DNA from: Anaeromyces robustus
Taxonomy: Eukaryota; Neocallimastigomycota; Neocallimastigomycetes; Neocallimastigales; Neocallimastigaceae
Length of the DNA: 64,000 bases
NCBI GenBank assembly: GCA_002104895.1
Contig: MCFG01000038.1
Span: 124,001-188,000, forward strand
Direction: 5' to 3'
The notes beneath the pieces are model-generated. The model did not search any database. It worked only from the letters and a program-made list of their open reading frames with translations, and was not told the DNA's origin. Each line of letters begins with the position of its first letter. Position 1 is the first letter of the stretch. This document shows positions 53,501 to 64,000 of the stretch, in pieces. Both the position numbers and the translations under genes were made by a program.

Positions 53501-55831
53501 GAAAAGTAAATATGATGATGCTATAAGAGAAAATAGAAAACTTCAAATTGAACTTGTCTCAATAAATGGTAATATATATTATTATACTATTAATACTTAT
53601 TTTTTTTTTGTAATATTGATTTATAAATATATATGTCCATTTACTTTTTTCATATAATATAATAGAAAAAGAGAAATCAAATGAATTAATAATGAATGAT
53701 AAAATTTCAGAATTATGTAATGCATATAGTAGTAAAATAGAAATTATCAAAAAATATTTAAATGAAAAAGATGAACAATTAATTGCATCCTTAAAACAAC
53801 AGTCATATGTATATATTAAAATAATTATAATTTTTTTAACTATTATGTCTATTATGGAATGATTATAATTCTTTTTTAAAAATTTTTTCTATTTTTATTA
53901 ACTATTTTTTTAATACTTTAGTTGCTAGATTCGGTATCTCAATTAATTAAAGATAATGTCATTAATGCAGATTTACTTACAATAAAAAATAATACAGATA
54001 TGATTAAGAATAATAAAGATATATTAAATAGTCTTGGAAAAAGTCTAAAGGAATTAAATGATACAATAAAGGAATTAAATGAAAAAAAAGAAAATATACC
54101 ACCACCACCTCCTCCTCCAATGCAAGGTTCTAATGGAATTCCTCCACCACCACCACTTCCACCAATGGACAGCAAAAATCAAACTTTAATTTTAAATGTT
54201 GAAAAGAAACCACAAAAATACTATCCAAATACAAAAATGAAATTTGTAGAATGGGAAAAAATACCTAAAAAAATAGCTTTAAATTCTTATATCTGGAATA
54301 ATAAAAAGAAAAATAATGATAATGATATAAATGGTTTAATATCTGAATTAAAAGAAGAAAAATTAAATAAAGAAAATTATAGCAATAAAGATTTAGAAAG
54401 TTATTTAGCTGAAGACTTGGGTGTTTTCAATGAACTAGAATCTCTGTTTTCAAAAGTGCAAACTATTTCACCTGATAAATCTAATACAAATAATGAATCA
54501 ACCGAGAAAAAACAAAAAGAAGAAATTGAAATAATTAGTAGTAATAGAGCAAGAAATATGAGTAAAAATCAAACAATATATTATAAATATATATTTTTAT
54601 TATTAATAATTGATTTTTAACCAATTTTTATTATTTATTACTTAATTATTAAAAATTATAAAAAGTGATTACTTTAAGAATGGCAACGAAAACTTGTTCA
54701 ATGAAAGAACTATGTGACGCTATTATAACTATGAATGAATCTGTAATGACACCATCAAAAATTAAACAATTAATTCAACATATTCCTCAACCAGAAGAAG
54801 TATATACCTGATAATATTAAAAAATATGATTGATAATAAATATTTTATTAATGTTTATATAAATGAATAAATAAATAATAGATAAAAAAAATGAAATCTT
54901 TCAAAGGAAATTCTGAAAATTTAAGATTAGCTGAAAAATTCATATTAGAAGTATACATTATTATAAATATTACTAACATTATGATAATTCATTATTTAAA
55001 TTATTATAATAATAATTATTTATTTCAATATAAAATTGTTAACATAAATAACAATTTTATATTAATATTATTTCTATATTCTTATATATCTTTTAACTAG
55101 ACAATGAAAATTCCAAATTACGAACAAAGAATGTTAATGTGGGAGTTTAAAAATGATTTTAATGAAGTAATTACTGATTTAGATAAGGTATAAATTTATA
55201 TTATATATATGATTACTATATAAAATATATGAAATAAAACTAAAATTTTCTAATGATTTTAAACAGGATATAAATACTGTATTAAATGCTATACAAGAAT
55301 TAAAAGATAGTGAACATCTTCCACAGTTATTGGAAGTAAATATATTTACTATTTACTGTATATTAAAAATATTTATTTAAATTACTTATTATTATATTCA
55401 AATATATAATATTTTAATAGTTAATTTTAACCATTGGTAATTTTATGAATGGTGAAACATTAAAAGGTGGAGCTTATGGTTTTAAAATATCGAGTCTTAA
55501 TAAGGTACATAAATAATAAAACATTTTTGATTATTTGATTTTATTTTCTATTTTTTTATTTAATAAAAAAAATTATGTATTAATTATGATTTTAAATAAA
55601 ATAATATATTATTTAATACATAAGTTAAATGATATAAAATCAAATGATAAAAAAATGTCACTCTTAAATTACATCACAGGTATTATCCAAACAAAATTTC
55701 CTGAAATATTAAATATAACAACAGAACTTAGTGGAATAAATGATGCATGCAAAAGTATTATCTATATTAAATATTTAAATACTATTAATTTTAACATTTA
55801 ATTAATTAATTAATTAATTAATTAATTAATT

Positions 55832-55908
<77 letters not shown>

Positions 55909-56075
55909 TAGTATCAATAAATGTAATTAAAGAAGATATAACAAAAATTAGATCAACATTGAAAAAAAATACTACTATTCTAAGTAATCCAAACTTTGGA
56001 AAAAAAAAAGATACGGAAGAAAGTATGAATTCATTAAATATTAAAAATAATTTAAATATAATTATTTATAACTAT

Positions 56076-56111
<36 letters not shown>

Positions 56112-57836
56112 TAAACTACTATTGTTATTTCAATTATTAGAAGAAGATGAAAAATCGAATGAAGAAAATACCGAGAAAAGTGAAGATGATGCTTTTGTTA
56201 CAAAAATGAAAATATCCTTTCATAATTAATATTATATATTAATATTAATTTTATTGTTATCTTCTGTATAATTATTATTTAAAATCTTTTTTTATTATAA
56301 AAAATTATTTCCTTAATTATTATTACGATTTCTTTGATATGGCAAATAAAAAATTTTCTGAAATTGAAGGTTTATATAAACTACTAGAAAAAAACAACAC
56401 GGAAATAACAGAATCTTTTGGTGAACAAAGCATTGCTTCTGAAGACTTCTTTGGAATATTTAAAACATTCTTAATATCATTCAATGTAAATAATTAATAT
56501 TGACAAAATTATAATCAAATATATATAAATTATTAATTAAAAATATATATATTATTATTAAAAAAAAAAAAAACAGAAATCGTTAGCTGAAAATGAAAGA
56601 ATTAAAAAAAGAAATGAATTATTAGAAATGAGAAAACAGAGAGAAAATGAATTGAAGAAATTAAAGAAAAAAGCATCAGAAACAAATAAAGATGGTAATA
56701 GATTATCTTAAAAAAAATTAAAAACAGCATTTTTTACTAATTATTATTTATTTTTTTCTTCTTATTTATCTTTCAATTATTATTATTATTTCCAATTCTA
56801 TTATATTTAATATAATAATATATCTATAAAAGGAAATGATGATAGCAAAATGATAGATATGGTATTAGAAACATTGAAAAATAGAAAAACAGTTAATATT
56901 AAAAAGAGCGATGACAAAGAAGAATCAGAAGGAAATGAGGAAAATAAGAATTCAAATACAAATGCCGATGATTTATTACACGAATTAACTAATAATAATA
57001 AAGAATTAGAAAGAAATAATAAATTGTCCAATGAAAGTATTAATGAAACACCAAAAACTAATGATCAACCAGTAATAGTGATTGATGATTATTTTGTATC
57101 TGATAAAACGAATGAAAATAATAAAGAATCATCATCTACTGATAATACTTTTGAAGAGTTAGATTGGAAAAATTTCAAATTTGGAAATATTTCTATCGAC
57201 GATTTTTTCAAATCAGATTATTTCTTATTTAAAAACTTTGATGAAAATGAAAAAGATATCTTCTCTACCTTTAATAAAGATGATAATTTATCATCTGGTA
57301 ATAATGAAAAAGAAAATAAATCTAGTAATAATAATGATGAATTAAATAATAATTTGAATCAGAGTAATAATGAACTAAATAGTAGTTTGAGTCAGAGTAA
57401 TAATGAACTAAATAGTAGTTTGAGTCAGAGTAATAATGAATTAAATAGTAGTTTGAGTCAGAGTAATAATGAATTAAATAGTAGTTTGAGTCAGAGTAAT
57501 AATGAATTAAATAGTAGTTTGAGTCAGAATAATAATGAACTAAATAGTAGTTTGAGTCAGAGTAATAATGAATTAAATAATAGTTCTCAATCAATTTCTA
57601 ATATCAAAAATAAAATACATGATGAAATTAATTTATCTCTCAATGAAGAAACGGATTCTAACCTAACACTATTTAAATCAAAAGAGAGTATGGCATCATC
57701 ACAATACATCTCTTCTAATTCGATAAATAAAAACAATAGTAATAATGAAAAGAAAAATGATAATGACACATCACTAGATTTATCACAATTAGATGACTTT
57801 ACCAAGCAAACTATGCAATTATTAGAAAACTTATAA
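50586..57836 (+). CDS. Diaphanous-type formin
   Basis: About twenty exons, start at 50586 and TAA at 57836. Domains in order: low-complexity N-terminus; GTPase-binding domain (DETGIDEVKRNYLREQPTQI-KWNMI); FH3 armadillo region (WVHDFVNNGGLQILIEIL, ESRGAFGSSVGA); coiled coil (LIKDNVINAD...LKELNDTIKELNE); FH1 with two proline runs (IPPPPPPPMQGSNG, IPPPPPLPPM, 54100-54165); FH2 with the diagnostic TIGNFMNGETLKGGAYGFKI and SSLNKLNDIK; then a DAD-like DDSKMIDMVLETLKNRK. Rho-GTPase binding relieves the GBD-DAD clamp, FH2 dimers nucleate and elongate actin, and FH1 recruits profilin-actin. The C-terminal tail has an 11-residue tandem repeat. Some FH3 exon joins (52730-52980) are uncertain. Confidence 0.9.
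55797..55910. repeat. (TTAA)n then (TTTA)n microsatellite in a formin intron
   Basis: About nine TTAA units pass into about twenty TTTA units within the intron that follows the exon ending GINDACK. Confidence 0.9.
57340..57590 (+). repeat. 33-bp coding tandem repeat in the formin tail
   Basis: Seven to eight copies of a 33-bp unit encode NNELNSSLSQS. The outer copies are divergent (NNELNNNLNQS; NNELNNSSQS) and the inner ones nearly identical at the DNA level. The tract lies after the DAD-like motif. Identical inner copies suggest ongoing length change by slippage or unequal exchange. Confidence 0.95.
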
Positions 57837-58481
57837 ATTAATTAATAACCGTTTTATTAGAATCATATTTACGGTTTTAGAATAATATACTTTTTTTTTT
57901 TTCTTTTTTAACATTTAAATTTACTTTTATTTTTATTTTTATTTATTTATTTATCTATTTATTTATTTATTATTAATTTATTTATTTATTTATTTATTAA
58001 TTCTTTTTTTAATTTATTTTTTATTATTTTTTTATTACTTTATTTTTTTTTTCTTTTTTATTATATTTATTTTTTTATCTTTTTTATTATATTTATTTTT
58101 TTATTTTTATTATATTTTTTTTTTATCTTTTTATCTTTAATTATTTGTTTTATTTTTCAATTATATTCCCATTATTAATCAATAATATTAAAAATTTGTA
58201 TTATTTTAAACTATATTTTCCTTTATATATATTCTTAAAAAGAAAATAAAAAGTATAATATTATATATATCGTTGAAAATATATTTGTAAATAGATATTT
58301 ATAATAGAAATCTTTTTATACTATATTAAAATTGATATTAGAAAACTTATTTATTATAAATAAATAAATAAATAAAATAAATGTATATTATATTATATAC
58401 GAAAAATATAAATAATATAATTATTTCTTAAAAAATAAAAATAATGAATATATACATATTCATTATATTCATTAAATATAT

Positions 58482-58516
<35 letters not shown>

Positions 58517-58588
58517 TAATAACAAAATAAAAAAAACTTGTAAAAAATTTAAAATGATAAGGTATATATATTACATAGAAAAGGAATT
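57837..58588. other. Convergent 3' flanks, formin and unrecognised gene
   Basis: T-rich, with TTTA and TTTTTATC repeats (57925-58140) and a poly(T) run at 58483-58513. No gene was recognised. Confidence 0.5.
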
Positions 58589-59879
58589 TCATTCTAAACA
58601 CTTCTCTTGAATTTCTTGAACTAATTTATTATGTAAAGCTTCAGGGAGTTGGAATAAACCTCTTCTTGTTAATATCCTATAAGTAAACATTGGCTCAAAA
58701 GACTTTGGTATAATTTCACATTCCTTAACTTCAACTAAACATAATAATAATAATTCAATTAAATTTCATATATAAAAAAATAAATATACAAAATAGTTAT
58801 ATATAAATATTTATATATTATTATACCTGCACCAAATGTATCTTCTGCACTTTCTAACATTCCATGGTTACTTCTTTTTTTTGTTTTAAAAAATTATTAT
58901 TAATGATAATATTAATTAATCATAACCATTATTATATTATAATTATTATTTTTAATTATAAAATTTAAAAATATATATATATAATAATTACTTGTTTCTG
59001 TCATCTATATTATATAAATATATAAATAAATATATATATATATAGATATATTTAATAATGTAATAATTAATAATTACATATTAACATAACATATAATAAT
59101 AATATTTATATTATATTTGAAAAATTAATATATATTACCTTTAAAATACATCCATCCATTCTTGTGAAAATGAGCATCTAATTGAACTTTTTTATTTATG
59201 TCAGTATGTAAATTTTTTTTTATAACTCCATTAAATAAATCTACATTTTTTTTAGAAAAAAAAATTGTAAATTAATTAATTAATAAATTTATAAATTAAT
59301 AAAATGTTTCATATGACTAATAATATTTATTTAATAATTAATAAATTATAAATTATTTATGTACTATAAAAATCTTTATTTTCAACAAATAGCCATGGCT
59401 TTAAAATTGGTGGCTCTTCATTTTCAAAATGAACCCATCCAACAATACCCTCCTTATATAACATATATAAATGTTAGAAAATAAAATATATATAATGATA
59501 ATGATAATGCTCATAATTCCTATACCTTTTTCATTGTTTTTCCATTTATTTCTTCCGGTGATAATAAAGAAACAACAGCATTATTTGAGTTTTCTGGTTT
59601 TAAATAATAAAATTTAAAAGGATATGGTATTGGATTTTTTCCTTCGTAAACATTATATTTCAAATTCTTTTTAATTGTAAAAGGAACAAAATCATTTGAT
59701 TTATTTAAATTTTGTGGAGTAACTGAAAAATTTCTTTTGGTGTTATTTAATAAATCAATATTTAAAGAGTTACTTTGAAATATTATCTTTGGGTGTCTTT
59801 CAGTTTTGAATGCATTTAATGCTAAACCAATACTGAATTTTTTAGTTTCTTTTATTCCTGAATTTACTATAGTATTCAT
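58589..59879 (-). CDS. Unrecognised intron-rich protein, about 240 residues
   Basis: Six exons can be read in frame on the minus strand: 59879-59526 (118 codons), one giving EGIVGWVHFENEEPPILKPW, one giving LFNGVIKKNLHTDINKK and HFHKNGWMYFK, a 13-nt microexon at 59004-58992, one giving SNHGMLESAEDTFGAVE, and a last one ending GLFQLPEALHNKLVQEIQE and TGA (58589). The protein looks well folded and not low complexity, with no signal peptide, membrane segment or catalytic motif that I can see. The careful preservation of frame through six exons argues for a real, conserved gene. I do not recognise the family; given the ciliary genes around it a microtubule-associated role is possible but unsupported. 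Confidence 0.7.
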
Positions 59880-59918
<39 letters not shown>

Positions 59919-61021
59919 TTTATTAAATAAATTATAAAAGGATAAACTTTAAAATTTTTTTTTAATTTATTACTTTTTGGAAATTTATATTAAAAAAGTT
60001 TATTTTTTAAAAATAGTATATATATATAATATATATATTCAATTATTGGATATAATATAATAAAAAAAAATTTATAATAATGCATATTAATCATAGAATT
60101 AATTATTCTTTATTATTAAAATTAAAATTGTAATAGATACACATTAATATTATTATACTACACAAGTAGCTTAATTAATATATTAATATTAATAAAATGT
60201 TTTGTGAAAAACTATATAAAAAGACAATAACATACACAAGTAAAAAATAAAATAAAATAAAAAATATATATCCCGTATATTTAGAACATTATCAATATAA
60301 AATAAAAAAAAAAATAAAATATTTAAGTTCTTATATTTATAATATATAATCTTTACATACAAAAATGGTTACTACAATCAGGGGACAATAATATGGAAGA
60401 AAATACTTAGCATTAAGTTTAAATATTACAATTATGAAGACAATATAATTTATCATAAAAAATCAATAAATAAGACAATAATATTTTATGCTTAGCATAA
60501 AGTAAAAATAAAATAAAACGAAATAAATGATTATTACTCATTCTATTATATTGTCTTAATTAATAAAATTTTAATTATTGATTTTACTTAGTATAAATAA
60601 TTAACATAAAATAATAATTTATTATTTAATATTAATATTCTGTTTTTTATTTTATTAATAAATATAATAATCATAATTGTACATTATTACTTAATACATA
60701 TATATGATAAAATTTTATTGATTATAAATGCTTTATTATAATAATTGATTTGTTTAAAACTTATAAATTATAATCATTACAATAATAAAATATGGTATTA
60801 TAAGTCTTAATTAAGTTTAAATAAGAAGTAAATCAATTAAAATATACAAAAAAAGTTGAAAATAATAACTATTTAATGTATTATTTATATTTAAATGTTA
60901 AAATAAAAAATTAAATTTTCAGTATAATGTATATTTATTTCAAGTCTATGATAAATATGTTGTTGATAAGCGAATAAATGATTAGAAAACGAAAGTATAC
61001 AATAATTAATATTGTAATTAA
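59880..61021. other. Intergenic with a MITE-like inverted repeat
   Basis: AT-rich, between the start of the unrecognised gene and the 3' end of ENY2. It contains the inverted repeat at 60437-60558 listed separately, several copies of AAGACAATA (60222, 60437, 60473) and one odd G-rich spot (CAATCAGGGGACAATA, about 60376). No coding exon was found. Confidence 0.5.
60437..60558. repeat. 122-bp MITE-like element with 13-bp terminal inverted repeats
   Basis: AAGACAATATAAT at 60437-60449 is exactly the reverse complement of 60546-60558. Inside, near-symmetric blocks (AAAATCAAT-like) and a central hairpin TTATGCT-T-AGCATAA (60487-60501) lie close to the midpoint. No convincing target-site duplication is visible, and in this AT-rich context chance symmetry cannot be excluded. 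Confidence 0.4.
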
Positions 61022-61766
61022 TTATTGAGTCTGATCTTGTAATGAATCACTAATCTTCTGTAATATTTCTGTCTTTATATTTTCCGGTACCAAACTTGTA
61101 GCTTTTGGAGTTAATTCTTTCATCAAATCTTCAATTTTAACGTATTCTACACCTCTTGTTTGTATAATCTCTTTATTAAATATATATATTTGAATTTATT
61201 AGCAACCATTAGATTTTATTATTATATTATAACAATTTTCGTAACAAATGCTATAATTATTAAATATCACTGAACATCACACTTTTATATACCTTTACAC
61301 ATTTTTTTAACTTCTTCTTTCCAACCACATTCATTAAGCCTTGTTCTTGTTAAGTTTATTAATCTAAATAATATGAGATTTTTCAACAATTGTATATCAG
61401 ATTTCATTTGATTTTAAAATGAAATTTCATTTATTACTATAATTATTAATCTTTTTACTTTAATTTAAAAATTAAAATTCATTTTATTATATAAAATATA
61501 AAGATAGATATTAAAATAAATGAAATTAGGTTTAACAATATCTATCATTTATAATATTAATCGTTAAATTTTAAAAAATATGTACCTTTGTTTTTCACCT
61601 GTTTCATACAAAATAATATAAAAAATAAAATAATTAATAAAATTATAAATTAAATTAATAAAAAAATTAAAATAAAATATCATGAATATATACCACTATC
61701 AACTAAACGTTGATTTATTACAGTTCGCATCTCTTCTTTTGTCATTATTTCCTCTACGCCTTCCAT
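61022..61766 (-). CDS. ENY2: ENY2/Sus1, SAGA deubiquitinase module and TREX-2 subunit
   Basis: Four exons, from MEGVEEIMTKEEMRTVINQR (61766) to LQDQTQ and TAA (61022), 101 residues. The second exon is a 13-nt microexon (61598-61586, GTGAAAAACAAAG) coding the GEKQR junction. The product aligns end to end with human ENY2 (101 residues): RTVINQRLVDSGEKQRL with RAAINQKLIETGERERL, LNECGWKEEVKKMCKEII with LIECGWKDQLKAHCKEVI, and DLMKELTPKATSLVPENIK with DLVAEITPKGRALVPDSVK. ENY2/Sus1 is an all-helical adaptor that wraps Sgf11 in SAGA and Sac3/GANP in TREX-2, linking histone H2B deubiquitination to mRNA export. Yeast SUS1 is also unusually intron-rich. Confidence 0.95.
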
Positions 61767-62934
<1,168 letters not shown>

Positions 62935-64000
62935 ATGAGTCAAATTAATCAAGAATTATTAAAAACCATTGATGTTGAAGATGGTTTAACTGCTGAAGAA
63001 TTATTTGACAGAAAAGCTTCTGTTGGTATGACTTACAATGATTTCCTTATTTTACCAGGATTCATTGATTTCCCAGCCGATGCCGCCAATTGTGATGTTC
63101 AAATAACTAAGAACTATAAAATAAAAACCCCATTTATTTCTAGTCCTATGGATACTGTCACTGAAACTGATATGGCTATTAGTATGGCTTTAATGGGTGG
63201 TTTAGGTGTTATTCAACACAATTGTTCCATTGAAAAGCAAGCTAGTATGGTTAGAAAAGTTAAGAGCTTTGAAAATGGTTTTATTTTAGATCCTCTTTGC
63301 TTAAGTCCAGACAATGTCGTCAAAGATGTTTATGATATTAAACATAAATATGGTTTTTGTGGTATTCCAATTACTGAAGATGGTAAAATGAAATCTAAAT
63401 TATTAGGTATTGTCACATTACGTGATATTGATTTCCTTCAAAGTGAAGAAGATTTAAACAAAAAATTAAGTGAAGTTATGACTACTGATCTTGTTACTGC
63501 TAAAGATGGTATTTCTTTACAAGAAGCTAATGACATTTTAAGAAAATCTAAGAAAGGAAAATTATTGATTGTTGATGAAGAGTATCGTCTTGTTTCATTA
63601 CTTTCTCGTTCCGATCTTATTAAAACTCGTGATTTCCCAAACGCTTCTATTGTTCCAGGAACTAATCAATTATTATGTGCTGCCGCCATTAGTACTCATC
63701 CAGGTGATAGAAAAAGATTAGCTGCCTTAGTTGAAGCCGGTTTAGATATTGTTGTTTTAGATAGTAGTCAAGGAAACTCTACTTTCCAAATTGATTTAAT
63801 TAAATACATTAAAGAAACTTATCCAAAATTAGATGTAATTGGTGGAAATGTTGTCACTAAAACACAAGCTCTTAATCTTATTAAAGCTGGTGTTGACGGA
63901 CTTAGAATTGGTATGGGAAGTGGTAGTATTTGTATTACTCAAGAAGTTATGGCTTGTGGTCGTCCACAAGGTACTGCTGTATACCGTGTTTGTCAATTAG
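62935..64000 (+). CDS. IMPDH: Inosine-5'-monophosphate dehydrogenase, cut by the window edge
   Basis: A single open frame starts at 62935 ([20 protein letters not shown]) and runs off the window after about 355 codons; the family has about 510-525. [36 protein letters not shown] and [10 protein letters not shown] mark the start of the barrel. The inserted CBS pair covers about residues 115-235. [27 protein letters not shown] and the active-site loop [15 protein letters not shown] follow, with catalytic Cys near 333. It converts IMP to XMP with NAD+, the rate-limiting step of GTP synthesis. Codons are richer in G and C than in neighbouring genes, as expected for high expression, and no intron is seen. 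Confidence 0.96.
   Translation, partial: MSQINQELLKTIDVEDGLTAEELFDRKASVGMTYNDFLILPGFIDFPADAANCDVQITKNYKIKTPFISSPMDTVTETDMAISMALMGGLGVIQHNCSIEKQASMVRKVKSFENGFILDPLCLSPDNVVKDVYDIKHKYGFCGIPITEDGKMKSKLLGIVTLRDIDFLQSEEDLNKKLSEVMTTDLVTAKDGISLQEANDILRKSKKGKLLIVDEEYRLVSLLSRSDLIKTRDFPNASIVPGTNQLLCAAAISTHPGDRKRLAALVEAGLDIVVLDSSQGNSTFQIDLIKYIKETYPKLDVIGGNVVTKTQALNLIKAGVDGLRIGMGSGSICITQEVMACGRPQGTAVYRVCQL

Noticed and set aside
57322-57594. Tyr-rich repeat frame on the minus strand
   Set aside because: It is the antisense of the formin NNELNSSLSQS repeat.

Overview
The window looks like nuclear DNA of a flagellated, early-diverging fungus, most likely an anaerobic gut fungus (Neocallimastigomycota). The reasons are the extreme A+T content, with intergenic DNA almost free of G and C; long Asn, Lys and Gln runs inside proteins; many short GT..AG introns of about 60 to 130 nt; the standard genetic code; a chitin-deacetylase-like protein and a fungal-type TEAD/AbaA C-terminal domain; and several genes for a motile cilium (zoospore flagellum). 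The phylum is an inference; a flagellated, intron-rich, very AT-rich fungus is what the sequence itself supports.

Layout: 545-1588 (-) G-patch protein; 2314-7043 (-) large low-complexity protein ending in a TEAD/AbaA-type YAP-binding-like domain; 9782-11281 (-) PPIL3 cyclophilin; 11564-11641 (+) a C/D-box snoRNA of the snR47/U36 type, followed by a second possible structured RNA near 11829-11919; 12422-13604 (+) TMEM41-like scramblase; 14118-17836 (-) BBS1; 18084-19169 (-) a 5'-truncated LINE with a poly(A) tail and 13-bp target-site duplications; 19886-20212 (-) a thymosin beta; 23283-25863 (+) a membrane-anchored polysaccharide-deacetylase-like protein; 26439-30164 (-) NADPH-cytochrome P450 reductase-type diflavin enzyme; 30662-31481 (+) dynein light chain roadblock; 32453-32884 (+) PAM16; 33729-34258 (-) VMA21; 35408-36079 (-) eIF3k; 37063-39583 (+) TMEM237-like; 39956-46485 or beyond (-) SPAG17/PF6; 47203-49852 (+) MAP-kinase phosphatase; 50586-57836 (+) diaphanous-type formin; 58589-59879 (-) unrecognised protein; 61022-61766 (-) ENY2/Sus1; 62935-end (+) IMP dehydrogenase, cut by the window edge.

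The genes are ordinary eukaryotic single-gene units with no operons. Four belong to the cilium: BBS1 (BBSome), TMEM237 (transition zone), SPAG17 (central-pair projection) and roadblock (dynein). Thymosin beta and the formin act on actin from opposite sides (monomer sequestration and filament nucleation). PAM16 implies a mitochondrion-derived organelle with TIM23/PAM-type protein import, which would be the hydrogenosome in a gut fungus. The most notable items are the snoRNA with an 18S rRNA guide, two genes whose first coding exon is only the ATG, three microexons of exactly 13 nt, a TEAD-type activation domain without a visible TEA DNA-binding domain, a thymosin beta in a fungus, and a deacetylase that has lost its metal-binding residues. 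Exon boundaries were read by eye from GT/AG signals, frame and similarity to remembered family sequences; no alignment or search was run.
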